DNA of 64,000 nucleotides from contig CAWDSF010000006.1 of assembly GCA_963804885.1 (NCBI GenBank), positions 62,001 to 126,000 on the forward strand, read 5' to 3'. Positions 10,713 through 19,426 of this stretch are shown here, piece after piece. The first letter of the stretch is position 1. Every line of letters begins with the position of its first letter. Under the pieces are notes generated by a model that did not search any database, had not been told where the DNA came from, and was given only the letters and a program-made list of their open reading frames with translations. The position numbers were made by a program, and so were the translations under genes. Source of the stretch: PALSA-1004 sp963804885 (lineage in GTDB: Bacteria > Pseudomonadota > Gammaproteobacteria > Burkholderiales > SG8-41).

Positions 10713-10877
10713 CGTGCGTGCCTTTCCCGTGGACAGCCGCTCAATTCACGTTGACGTTCGCCCGCGCATGGACGTCAGGCGCGGGCTACCCATCTGTCAT
10801 GCTTAGCTATTTTCCGCTGGATTTCTATCGCCGCCAAATAAAAATGGAATTGTTCCGCACAGGCAACTGGGGCGAGG

Positions 10878-11300
10878 TCAGTCGCCCCGCTCTGCGAATA
10901 CTTCCTGCATGATGCGGAAACTATCTACCGCAGCCGGCAGCCCGCAATAAACCCCTGTCTGCAGCAGCACTTCCGAGATTTCCTCTTTCGTGAGCCCGTT
11001 GTTGAGAGCACCGTGCACGTGCAGCTTCAATTCGTGCGGCCGATTCAGGGCGGTCAGCATTGCAAGGTTGGCGATGCTGCGCTGCTGCACCGTAAGACCC
11101 GGCCGCGCCCAGATTTTGCTCCACACGTATTCCGAGAGCTGGGTCTTCGGCTGGGACAAGGCGTCGACGGCGTGCGAATTGGCCACGTGCTTCTCGCCGA
11201 GTACCTGGCGGCGGATTTCGCGGCCGCGCTTGAGTTCAGCTTCATCGAGTAATGGATTGTTCACGTTGGCGTTCTTCGAATTATCGGGCGTTGTAGACAT
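10878..11300 (-). CDS. Carboxymuconolactone decarboxylase (CMD) family protein
   Basis: A 140-residue all-helical protein of the CMD family, PcaC-like rather than AhpD-like: it has IWARPGLTVQQRSIANLAML, TALNRPHELKLHVHGALNNG and KEEISEVLLQTGVYCGLPAA, and lacks the CxxC of AhpD peroxidases. PcaC-type enzymes decarboxylate 4-carboxymuconolactone in protocatechuate degradation; many relatives have other substrates. The start has a strong purine-rich site (GGGGGGAAGAA). It lies 100 bases downstream of a paralogue (11402-11773) in the same direction, so the two may form a heteromer. Confidence 0.85.
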   Translation of the reverse strand: MSTTPDNSKNANVNNPLLDEAELKRGREIRRQVLGEKHVANSHAVDALSQPKTQLSEYVWSKIWARPGLTVQQRSIANLAMLTALNRPHELKLHVHGALNNGLTKEEISEVLLQTGVYCGLPAAVDSFRIMQEVFAERGD

Positions 11301-11401
11301 TTCTTCCCCCCATCCCTAGCCAGCCCCCTCGCGTGCTGCGCAGGCTCTCCCCCACCGGAAGGCGTCGAGCGGAACTGGTTTGCCAACCATTTCCGGAAAT
11401 T

Positions 11402-11773
11402 TCATTTGGCGTCGAAAACTTCGCGCATCATGCGGAACGCATCGACGGCGGCGGGCGCGCCGCAATACACGTTCGCATGCAGCAGGATTTCCGAGATTTC
11501 CTCTTTCGTGACGCCGTTGGTGAGCGCGGCGCGGATATGCGTTTTCAGTTCCTGCGGGCGGTTGAGCGCGGTCAGCATTGCGATCGTAATCATGCTGCGG
11601 TCGCGCGGCTTCAATCCCGGGCGCGCCCATACCGCGCCCCACACGTATTCGTTGACGATTTCCTGCAGCGGCTGCGTGTACTTGTCCACGCCCGCGAGCG
11701 TTTTTTCGACGTGCGCCGCGCCGAGCACCTCCTTGCGCATGGCGAGTCCCTTGTCGTGCAGCTTGCTGGTCAT
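11402..11773 (-). CDS. Carboxymuconolactone decarboxylase (CMD) family protein
   Basis: A 123-residue paralogue of the downstream gene, with YVWGAVWARPGLKPRDRSMI, TALNRPQELKTHIRAALTNG and KEEISEILLHANVYCGAPAA. The start at 11773 (MTSKLHDKGLAMRKEVLG) is chosen because GGGGGATC lies just upstream; a longer frame to 11917 is open but overlaps the divergent promoter region of the bug gene. It is likely co-transcribed with the CMD gene at 10878. The divergent neighbour at 11944 is a Bug receptor, so import of an aromatic-ring cleavage product is a reasonable but unproven idea. Confidence 0.83.
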   Translation of the reverse strand: MTSKLHDKGLAMRKEVLGAAHVEKTLAGVDKYTQPLQEIVNEYVWGAVWARPGLKPRDRSMITIAMLTALNRPQELKTHIRAALTNGVTKEEISEILLHANVYCGAPAAVDAFRMMREVFDAK

Positions 11774-11943
11774 TGCGATCCCCCGGGGTAAATTGATGAA
11801 CTTGCCGCCGCGATGGTCCACGTGCAGCGCATGCCGCATTGTGCAGGAAAAATCCGCGGCGTGACGAGGCAGCGGCGCGCCGCCGCTGGCGCCCGCGGGT
11901 AGAATCGGGCGATGCAAACATCGCGCTTGCAGAGGGGAGGGGC

Positions 11944-12921
11944 ATGACGCAGCGGGGCCATAGGCTGGCCCTGGCGATCGCGTTGGGCGGATGCGTGCAT
12001 TGCGGAGTGGCCGGCGCGGCGGCTTTCCCGGATCGTCCGGTGCGCCTCATCGTGCCGACCCCGCCCGGCGGCGGCGGCGACAACGTCGCGCGCATCCTCG
12101 CGCCCAGGCTCGGCGAACTCATCGGCCAGCAGATCGTGATCGACAACCGTGGGGGTGCAGGCGGCAGCATCGGCGCGATTGCGGCCGCGCGCGCCGTTCC
12201 CGACGGCTACACTTTGCTCCTCGCGATAGCATCCCAGGTCACCGATGCCGCGGTGATGAAGACCATGAGTTACGATTTGCAAAGGGATTTTGCGCCGATT
12301 GCGCTGACCGTCACGCTGACGAACGTGCTGGCCTCGCACCCCGCGCTGCCGGCGAAAACGCTGCACGACATCATGGCGCTGGCGCGGGCGCGCCCGGGCG
12401 AGCTGCAGGTGGCTTCCGGCAGCTATGGCGGCAGTTCCCATCTGGCTATGGAGTATTTCCTGAGCATGAGCGGTCTTAAGATGATCAACGTGCCGTACAA
12501 AGGCGTGGGCCCCGCGTTAGTCGACGTCGTGGCGGGTCACGTGCCGCTGATGATGGGAAGCACGCTGAGCGCGTTGCCGCAGATCAGGAGCGGGCGGCTG
12601 CGTGCGTATGGCGTGACGAGCCTGCAGCGCACGGGCGGCGCGCCGGAAATCCCGACCATCGCCGAGTCGGGCGTGCCGGGTTACGAGGCGTACAACTGGT
12701 CGGGCCTGCTCGCGCCGGCCGGCACGCCGCGCGCGATCGTCATGCAGCTGCACGCGGCCGTGCTGCTGGCGTTGCAGGATCCGGCCGTGCGCAAGCGGTT
12801 CATCGAGAACGGCGCCGATGCAACGCCGAGCGCGACACCCGAAGACTTCGGCGCCTTTATGCGCGCGGAACTTGCGAAGTGGTCGAAAGTTGTGAGGGAC
12901 GCGGGCATCAAGCCGCAGTGA
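11944..12921 (+). CDS. Bug/TctC family receptor
   Basis: A complete 325-residue receptor. The start is well supported by GAGGGGAGGGGC before the ATG and gives a good Sec signal (MTQRGHRLALAIALGGCVHC, GVAGAAA). The mature part has FPDRPVRLIVPTPPGGGGDN, IVIDNRGGAGGSIGA, DGYTLLLAIASQ, VPYKGVGPALVDVVAGHVP and a KWSKVVRDAGIKPQ end. It is divergent from two CMD-family genes and is followed by a third one at 13106, which places it in a small catabolic cluster. Confidence 0.93.
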   Translation: MTQRGHRLALAIALGGCVHCGVAGAAAFPDRPVRLIVPTPPGGGGDNVARILAPRLGELIGQQIVIDNRGGAGGSIGAIAAARAVPDGYTLLLAIASQVTDAAVMKTMSYDLQRDFAPIALTVTLTNVLASHPALPAKTLHDIMALARARPGELQVASGSYGGSSHLAMEYFLSMSGLKMINVPYKGVGPALVDVVAGHVPLMMGSTLSALPQIRSGRLRAYGVTSLQRTGGAPEIPTIAESGVPGYEAYNWSGLLAPAGTPRAIVMQLHAAVLLALQDPAVRKRFIENGADATPSATPEDFGAFMRAELAKWSKVVRDAGIKPQ

Positions 12922-12948
12922 GGTACAAGCTGCCTCAAAAACATATTG

Positions 12949-13051
12949 GAGCCGCAGATAAACGCGGATAAACGCAGACCAGTTACAACGTAAGTCATCC
13001 AGGTTGGCGCCTTGGATCTTTATCTACGTGTATCTGCGCTTATCTGCGGCT
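12949..13051. repeat. Interspersed palindromic repeat, copy C
   Basis: The left arm (12949-12978) contains GAGCCGCAGATAAACGCGGA; the right arm (13021-13051) ends CTTATCTGCGGCT. Same 12-base unit as the copies at 1218 and 2061. It sits between the bug gene ending at 12921 and the CMD gene starting at 13106, where it could act as a transcript hairpin. Confidence 0.85.
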
Positions 13052-13105
13052 GATATCGTTCTTGGTTTTTTATAACTTCGAATCAACGTTAAAAGAGGAG
13101 ACAGC

Positions 13106-13756
13106 ATGGCAGGAGCAAAGAAAACGTCATCTGCGCGCGCGGTTCAGGAGATGCGTTACACGGTACTGCCGGACCGCATGCCGCCGCTCAAGCGCGCGAA
13201 AATGACCGCTGCGCAAAAAGCGGCGGCCGACGCGATGATCGCCGGCCCGCGCGGCTTCCTCACCGGCTCGTACCAGCCCATCCTGCGCAGCCCCGGGCTC
13301 ATGCGCCCCCTCGATCAGGTCGGCGAATACGTCCGCTTCAAATGCAAGCTCGGTCTGCGCATCAATGAAATGGCGGCAGTTATGGCGGCGCGGCACTGGA
13401 CGCAGCAATATGAATGGGAAGCGCACTGCCGCTGGGGCCGCAAGTTCGGCGTCAAGCAGGCGATCATCGACGCGATCGCGGAAGGCCGGCGTCCCGAGAA
13501 AATGGCGCGGGACGAAGCGGTCGTTTACGATTTTTTCACCGAGCTGTTCGCCAACAAGAGCGTGAGCGATGCAACGTACGCGCGCGCGAAAACGCAGTTT
13601 GGCGAAGCGGGCGTCATCGATCTCCTCGGCGTGGTCGGTTATTACACGATGCTCGCGATGGTCATGAATGTCGCACGCACGCCCGCCCAGCACGGCGCAG
13701 TGCTGCCGCTCACACCAATGCCGCAGCAAATGCGGATACGGAAGCGGTCGAAGTGA
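13106..13756 (+). CDS. Carboxymuconolactone decarboxylase family protein
   Basis: A 216-residue protein with the CMD fold: GPRGFLTGSYQPILRSPGLM, KLGLRINEMAAVMAARHWTQ, YEWEAHCRWGRKFGVKQAII and LGVVGYYTMLAMVMNVARTP. This arrangement is that of the longer CMD proteins of Burkholderiales, which lack the CxxC motif. A strong ribosome site (AAAGAGGAGACAGC) supports the ATG. The stop overlaps the GTG start of the next bug gene (GTGA), so the two products are made together; they may act on and import the same compound. Confidence 0.85.
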   Translation: MAGAKKTSSARAVQEMRYTVLPDRMPPLKRAKMTAAQKAAADAMIAGPRGFLTGSYQPILRSPGLMRPLDQVGEYVRFKCKLGLRINEMAAVMAARHWTQQYEWEAHCRWGRKFGVKQAIIDAIAEGRRPEKMARDEAVVYDFFTELFANKSVSDATYARAKTQFGEAGVIDLLGVVGYYTMLAMVMNVARTPAQHGAVLPLTPMPQQMRIRKRSK

Positions 13757-14727
13757 GACCGTATTTTGTCGCCAGCGTTGCGATTGCGACGGGACTCACG
13801 CTCGCCGGAGTTGCTCACGCGGCCGACACCGCGTATCCGCAGCGCCCGGTGCGCCTCATCACCGGCTCGACCGGCAGCACCGCAGACCTGACGGCGCGGT
13901 TCATCGCGCAGAAGCTCGGCGAACAGTGGCGCCATCAGGTCGTGGTGGACAATCGCTCCGGCGCCGGCGGGATCATAGGCGGCGAGATCGTGATGCGCTC
14001 CCCGCCCGACGGCCATACGCTGTACGTGAGCGGCATCAGCACGCAGGTCAGCGCGCCGTTCCTGTTCAAGAACATGCCGTTCGACCCGGTGCGCGATTTT
14101 GCGCCGATCTCGCTGCTGACCAATTCGGGGCTCGTGCTGGTGGTGACGCCGGCGGTGCCCGCCGGCAATCTCAAGGAATTCGTCGCTTACGTCAAAGCGC
14201 GGCCCGACGGCGTGCATTACTCGTCGGCGGCAGTCGGCACCAGCAGTCACCTGACCGGGGAGCTGTTTGCGCAGGCGACGGGCGCGAAGCTCGTGCACGT
14301 GCCTTACAAGGGCACGGGCTTTTCGCTCAATGCGCTGTTCACCGGCGAAGTGCAGGCGGCGTTCCTGTCGACCGCGACCACCAGCGTCCAGGTTAAGGCC
14401 GGCAAGTTGAAAGCGCTCGCATTGCTGAGCGAGAAGCGATTTGCGGCGACGCCGGAGATTCCGACGTCGGTTGAGCAGGGCTTTGCCGGGCTCGAGTCGT
14501 ACGTGTGGTTCGGACTGTATGCGCCGTCGCGCACGCCGCGCGCAGTCATTGCCAGGATCAACCGCGACGTGGTCGCGCTGCTGCGCAGTCCCGAGGCGCG
14601 CGACGCGCTGCTTGCGCAGGGCGCGGAAGCCGTGCCGACTTCGCCCGAAGAGTTCGCGGCGTTCCAGAAAAACGAGATCGCCAAGTGGGGCAAGGTCATC
14701 CGCGACGCGCACATCGTCGCTCAGTAG
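13753..14727 (+). CDS. Bug/TctC family receptor
   Basis: A 324-residue receptor starting at GTG 13753, four bases inside the preceding CMD gene (GTGA overlap). The signal peptide is VRPYFVASVAIATGLTLAGV with cleavage after AHA. Landmarks: YPQRPVRLITGSTGSTADLT (the usual PPGG is replaced by GSTGST), VVVDNRSGAGGIIGGE, PPDGHTLYVS, KNMPFDPVRDFAP, HVPYKGTGFSLNALFTGE and KWGKVIRDAHIVAQ at the end. The altered first ligand loop suggests a different ligand from its neighbours. Confidence 0.92.
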   Translation: MRPYFVASVAIATGLTLAGVAHAADTAYPQRPVRLITGSTGSTADLTARFIAQKLGEQWRHQVVVDNRSGAGGIIGGEIVMRSPPDGHTLYVSGISTQVSAPFLFKNMPFDPVRDFAPISLLTNSGLVLVVTPAVPAGNLKEFVAYVKARPDGVHYSSAAVGTSSHLTGELFAQATGAKLVHVPYKGTGFSLNALFTGEVQAAFLSTATTSVQVKAGKLKALALLSEKRFAATPEIPTSVEQGFAGLESYVWFGLYAPSRTPRAVIARINRDVVALLRSPEARDALLAQGAEAVPTSPEEFAAFQKNEIAKWGKVIRDAHIVAQ

Positions 14728-14739
14728 GCCGAACAGCGA

Positions 14740-15439
14740 TCAGAACAGAGTCGGCGGCTCCACCACCTGCGGGGCGGGCTTGATCAGCGTTGCATCGTCG
14801 TCGCGCGGTTGCCTTGGATTGGCGACGGGGATGGCTTCGAGCGCATCGCCGGTCGGTTTCAAAAGATCCTTGAGCGCCGGCACGTAGTCGATCGCGGGGT
14901 CGAGCCAGAATTGGTAATCCTTGGGGTCGATGATGACCGGCATGCGGTCGTGCACGTGCCTGATCGATTCGGCAGCTTCGGTGATGACGATCGTGCACGT
15001 TTCGACGATCTGATCGCCGCGGTGCCAGCGGTCCCACAACCCGGCAAAGCAAAAGTCCGTGTCGTCGGCGCGATGAAACCACCATTTTTGCTTGCCCGAT
15101 TTCGAGCGGCTGCCATTCGTACCAGCCGTCGGCGGGGATCAGGCAGCGCCGCTTTTTGAACGGCACGCGGTACGAGGCTTTGGTTTCCACCGTCTCGGCC
15201 ATGGCATTGATCGTGTTATAGGCAATGCGCGGCTCTTTGCACCAGTAGGGCAGCAATCCCCACTTGAGCTCGGTCAGCTCGGCGCCGTTCTCGGCAGAAA
15301 GGCGAATGACCGGAATGTTGGTGCCGGGCGAAACGTTATAGCGCGGCGGCAGGTCGGGCCACTGGCGCTTGATGAGCTCGCCCAGCGCCTTCTCGGCTTT
15401 TTCCGGCCGGTGCCGTCCCTCGGTGTAACGTCCGCACAT
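14740..15439 (-). CDS. SRAP-domain protein (YedK/HMCES-like; one frameshift)
   Basis: SRAP proteins crosslink to abasic sites in single-stranded DNA through Cys2. The start MCGRYTEG provides that Cys2 after Met removal; NVSPGTNIPVIR, GLLPYWCKEP, NTINAMAET and RRCLIPADGWYEW include the conserved Asn and Glu of the active site. The C-terminal part, in another frame, has WDRWHRGDQIVETCTIVIT, AAESIRHVHDRMPVIID (conserved His) and DYQFWLDP. The break is near 15097 where the coding strand reads ATCGGGCAAG; removing one G restores KQKWWFHR. Expected length is about 230 residues, as in the family. It is convergent with the bug gene ending at 14727. Confidence 0.83.
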
Positions 15440-15446
15440 CGGGCAG

Positions 15447-16918
15447 TTATTTTTTTGGCCAGTTCGCGACGTTGCGCGCCGGACCCGTCAACTCGAGTAT
15501 GTGCATGCCGGTGTTGGCGCGGTCGACGATGTAGATGTAGCCACTGTCGTCGACTTCGACGTTGTTGGTCTGGATCGCGCGCTTGCTTCGAGACTTCGGT
15601 CGGCACGCTACATCGCGTTTGGCGCCGGGCGGCGATTCGAGCACCACCGTGTTCTTTGGTCATCGCAGGGATGTAGATAGCCGATTTCCTTCGGGTGGTA
15701 GGGGTCGCGCACGTCGACGGCGCGCACGCCGGCGTTGAACGCGGCGAAGAACATGACGCGCTTGTAGTAGATCGGCGTGAAACTTTCGTTCGACGAATGC
15801 GTGCCCATGCGGCCGCCGCGCGAGCAGAAGTTGCCGCTCGCCTCCGGTATCGTGTACGTCGACACGCCGAACGGCTTGCTGTCGTGGGTCACGTCGACGA
15901 TCCACACCATCTGGCGGAATTCGAGGCATTCCTTCTGGATGGATTCGTCGGTGATGACAACGAAGTCGCGCGGGCTGCCATAGCGGGCTTTCTTGAATTC
16001 CGGCATCTCGACGCCGAGCATCGGAAACACGGTGTGCGCGCCGTTGTACGGCATCAGGTCGACCCGCGCGACCTGCGGGTAGAGCAGGTTCTCGCGCGTC
16101 GGCTCCTTCGGCCCGTTCAGCAGCTTGTCGCGATCGACGATTTGCAGCACGCCGTCGGTGTTGGTGCCGTAGCCGAAGTACACGCGGTTGCCCTTGGGGC
16201 CGGTCGAAATCGGGCCGTGCAGCGTGATCGGCACCGGACCCGTCGGTGCCGGGCTCCTGGCCGACGAGGCCGAACGAGCGGATGAACACGGGTTTCGCGG
16301 GGTCCGACAAATCGTAGATCAGCGTCATGCGGTTGCTGCGCCATTGCGGGTCGCCGGCAGATCAGGTAAGCGATGCCGGTGTCGCATTCCCACCAGTTCT
16401 TGTGCGTGCCCTTGAGGCCGCGCACCACGGTGGTCAGGAGCTGCGGGCTGGCGGGGTCGGTGGTATCCCAGATTTCGTGCGCCTGGTTGCCGAAGAGTGC
16501 GCAGCATGTAGAACTTGCCTTTGACGCCTTTCGGCAGATCGTCGCCGCTGCAGATGCGCACCATCTGCGCGCCGCCCTGTTCCGCTTTGCCGACGTCGCC
16601 CGGCACGTGGGCGAGGTACTTCGGTTTTTTAACGTCGGTCACGTCGACGATCGAAGTGCCGTTTTCCTCCATCTTGCCGTTGAGCGGATTCAGCTTGTTG
16701 TCGCCGTGATGCCCGACGTACGCGATCCAGCGGTCGCCCTGACGCTGAATGACCGGCTGATAAGCGGTGCGTGCCTGCAGGTCGCTGTAGCCGACGAGTT
16801 TCATGTTGCTGCTCTCGACGCGCGATTCTGCCGCGGCAGGCGCGGCGATCGCGGGCGCGGCAACGGTAGCCGCGATCAGACCGGCGGCAAACCCGCATTT
16901 AACGGCAATTCGAATCAT
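15447..16918 (-). CDS. LVIVD-repeat beta-propeller-like exported protein (several frameshifts)
   Basis: Pieces in all three frames of this strand form one protein of about 490 residues. The start MIRIAVKCGFAAGLIAATVA is a Sec signal preceded by GGGGAGACGC. The ordered pieces are YVGHHGDNKLNPLNGKMEEN, GTSIVDVTDVKKPKYLAHVP, VVRGLKGTHKNWWECDTGIA, LIYDLSDPAKPVFIRSFGLV, HGPISTGPKGNRVYFGYGTN, YDVR-type DVRDPYHPKEIGY and NNVEVDDSGYIYIVDRANTG. The short 'V(D/R)V-D-P' units are typical of LVIVD/choice-of-anchor propeller proteins. Breaks lie near 16490, 16365, 16245 and 15655. Function unknown; probably periplasmic. Five breaks could mean decay, but the surrounding genes show the same kind of single-base errors. 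Confidence 0.65.
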
Positions 16919-17065
16919 GAAGCGTCTCCCCAGGGTTGTTGGACGGTGCGCGCCTGCAGTGCAGCGCATTTTTTCACTCATGCGTAACCCGTGCAGTTTA
17001 TCTCACATCTTCATCGGGCACGCGGCGCGGAATACTTGTCGCCGGCGTATGCGTGCAACATAATA

Positions 17066-17479
17066 AGAGTGCCTAACATGCTGAAACACGTGTGCGTTGC
17101 TGCCAGAATTGGTGAGGACTAGGCGCCCGGTGAAGCCAATAGTTGTTCTATTGTCAAGACGAGCAACGCGGCGTCGCGTGGAGGGCGGAGCAGGTTCCAA
17201 GCGTGGGTGTGCTTGGATGCGACCCCGGAGCGCGACGAGAAGCGCACCGAATCCACGCGATTCACGCCCACCTTCGCGGTCGCATCCCCGCGAGCGGGGC
17301 CCCTGCTCCACGCTGCGGTGCGCCGCCAATTCTGGCTGCAACCCTTCGGGCTGGCGCGAGTTTTGGCTCATAACATTGTCGCAAGCCACTAGCTTAGATG
17401 ACTAGGCGTCGTGACTTGCTTCGCGTTCTGAGCCAAAATCGTGACAGCGCATCACGCGTTTCAGCATGTTAGGCACTCT
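17066..17479. mobile_element. Non-coding terminal-inverted-repeat element, copy 1 (MITE-like)
   Basis: The ends are perfect inverted repeats of 22 bases: the left begins AGAGTGCCTAACATGCTGAA at 17066, and its reverse complement ends at 17479. The interior (about 370 bases) has no convincing gene. It contains GC-rich palindromes, including one around GGGGCCCCTGCTCCACG. A second copy at 37173-37714, on the opposite strand, matches most of its length. No clear target duplication is seen beyond a possible TA. It is probably moved by an enzyme encoded elsewhere. Confidence 0.7.
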
Positions 17480-17504
17480 AGACACATTTTTCGATCGGAC
17501 CGGC

Positions 17505-18249
17505 ATGGAAACCGCACTGAAGGGCAAGACCGTATTGATCACCGGCGCGAGCCGCAACATGGGCAAGCTCGCGGCGATCGCGTTCGCGCGCGAACGCGCA
17601 AACCTCGCGATCTGCACGAGCGCGAAGATGAAAGCAGTTGAACGAGGTCGCCGCCGAATGTCGTGCGCTTGGCGCGCAGGTCGTTGCCGAGCGATGCGAT
17701 GTCGCCGATGCCGCGTCGGTCAATGCATTCGTCGCCAAGGTCGCCGGCGAGCTGGGAACGGTGCACGTCGCCTTGAACAATGCCGTCTACCGCGTCGATA
17801 CCGCGCCGTTTCTCGAGGTGCCCGACGAAGACTGGGAAAGAAGTTTTCGCGTGAACATGGGCGGCCCGCGCAATATCTGCCGCGCGGTCCTGCCGCTGAT
17901 GATCAAGCAGCGCTGGGGCCGCATCATCAACTTCTCGGGCATCGATCCATTGCTGGGCGGCAGCGTGACCAAGGGCATGGCCAAGCTGGGTATCGTCGGC
18001 TTCACGCGCGGGCTCGCGCGCGAATTCGCCGAGCACGAGATCACCGCCAACTGCATAGCGCCCGGCACGATCGACGTCGAGCGCGATCCCAACCTGAAAG
18101 CCAAGAACCTGCGTCCCGACGCAGCCAATCCGCCGCATGGGCAAGTCGCAGGAAGTCGTGTCGCTGATGTTGTACCTCGCGAGCGAGGACGCCGGGCTTC
18201 ATCACCGGCCAGAACTATCTCGTGAACGGCGGGCATGTACTTTCAATAA
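17505..18249 (+). CDS. SDR family oxidoreductase (frameshifted)
   Basis: Short-chain dehydrogenase of about 248 residues. The start METALKGKTVLITGASRNMG shows the TGxxxGxG cofactor motif at residues 13-20. The later frame has CDVADAASVNAFVAKVAGEL, LNNAVYRVDTAP (NNA motif), NMGGPRNICRAVLPLM, WGRIINFSGIDPLLGG, and an atypical catalytic stretch KGMAKLGIVGFTRGLAREFA where the usual YxxxK tyrosine is not evident. The end restores as NGGMYFQ. Breaks lie near 17633, 18137, 18190 and 18233, mostly one extra G. Its start is 26 bases from the right end of the inverted-repeat element, so the promoter may lie in that element. Confidence 0.75.
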
Positions 18250-18466
18250 AACGCCCGAGGCCGCCCTCAAGGCTCCGGCATCGGACCATTGATCGTTGGT
18301 GTATGCCGCCCACCGCAGGTCGTGACAATGGCATGACCGGGTTGACATCGCCGCGGGGGAGGGAGAAGCTTTGCGCGAGGATACTTAGAAATGCCGCAGT
18401 CCACCCACCTTTCGGGCGGATCAGCGGCACATTGGCCGTGCGCAACACTTCATCGGGGGATCCAGT

Positions 18467-19423
18467 ATGAAAAAGTCCATCGCCATTTTTGCGTTCGCAT
18501 TCGCATTTGTCGCCGGCTTGCCTGCTTACGCTGCCGAGGGGCCGCCCGAGTGGGCATATCCCGTGAATCCGCCCGACTTCAAGCCGCCGGAGGAAGACGG
18601 CGTGCCGCGGCGCGTACCGGGCAGCACGGCGACTTACTCGGTCACCCAATTGCGCGACCGCTTCATCGCGCCGGTCTGGCATCCGGGCGAGCATCCGCCG
18701 CTGCCCGAAGTCGTTGCGCAGGGCCGCAAGCCCGACGTGTTCGCGTGCGGATTCTGTCACCGCGCGGACGGGCCGGGCGGGCCCGAGAACGCGAATCTTG
18801 CGGGTCAGCCGGCGGCTTACCTCGTGCAGCAGATGGCGGACTTCAGGAGCGGCGCGCGGAAGACTTCGGTCGCCAAGCGCAACGTCGATTTGATGATTTC
18901 GCTCTCGAAGCCGATGACTGACGCCGAAATCGCCGCCGCCGCCGCTTATTTCTCCGCGTTAAAGCCGCGCGCCGTCATCAAGGTCGTCGAGACCGACACC
19001 GTGCCGAAGACATTCATCACGTTCAATCATCTGGCGGCCCTGCCATCGGGCGAAAAAGAGCCGATCGGCAAACGCATCGTCGAAGTTCCCGAAGTGCTCG
19101 AGCAATTCGCGAATCGCGATACGCACGCGCAGTTCATCGCGTACGTGCCGCCCGGCAGCGTTGCGAAAGGCGAAGCGCTGGTAAAAACCGGCGGCGGCAA
19201 GACCGTCCAATGCACAATCTGTCACGGCCCCAACTTGAAAGGTATTGGCGCCATGCCGGGCATAGTGGGGCGCTCGCCGAGCTACATGGTGCGCCAGCTC
19301 TACGACTTGAAGTCCGGCACCCGCGCGGGTCCCTTTAGCTCGATGATGAAACCGGTCGTCGCTGATTTGAGCGTGGACGATATGGCGCACATCGCCGCGT
19401 ACCTGGCGACGCAGGCGCCATGA
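18467..19423 (+). CDS. Diheme cytochrome c
   Basis: A 318-residue exported cytochrome. The Sec signal is MKKSIAIFAFAFAFVAGLPA (cut near YAAE). Two class-I c-type domains follow, each with one CxxCH: C94-G-F-C97-H98 and C249-T-I-C252-H253. Each has a likely distal Met in a QMADF or MKPV context (KTSVAKRNVDLMISLSKPM; FSSMMKPVV). LAGQPAAYLVQQMADFRSGA and GRSPSYMVRQLYDLKSGTRA are the repeated signature of FixP/CccA-like diheme cytochromes. GGGGGATCC precedes the ATG. It lies between an SDR and a Tat-exported amidohydrolase, so it may accept electrons from a periplasmic oxidation, but no partner is obvious. Confidence 0.9.
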   Translation: MKKSIAIFAFAFAFVAGLPAYAAEGPPEWAYPVNPPDFKPPEEDGVPRRVPGSTATYSVTQLRDRFIAPVWHPGEHPPLPEVVAQGRKPDVFACGFCHRADGPGGPENANLAGQPAAYLVQQMADFRSGARKTSVAKRNVDLMISLSKPMTDAEIAAAAAYFSALKPRAVIKVVETDTVPKTFITFNHLAALPSGEKEPIGKRIVEVPEVLEQFANRDTHAQFIAYVPPGSVAKGEALVKTGGGKTVQCTICHGPNLKGIGAMPGIVGRSPSYMVRQLYDLKSGTRAGPFSSMMKPVVADLSVDDMAHIAAYLATQAP

Positions 19424-19426
19424 CGC

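Noticed and set aside
12000..12479. Alternative frame over the bug gene at 11944
   Set aside because: Arg/Ala-rich composition with no homology pattern; the other frame has all Bug landmarks.
17003..17389. Frame in element copy 1 (MACDNVMSQNSRQPEG)
   Set aside because: Not conserved as a frame in copy 2; low-complexity Arg/Gly-rich. Treated as non-coding.
18341..18370. TTGACA before the cytochrome gene as a promoter
   Set aside because: No acceptable -10 at 16-18 bases; lies over 100 bases upstream in GC-rich sequence.
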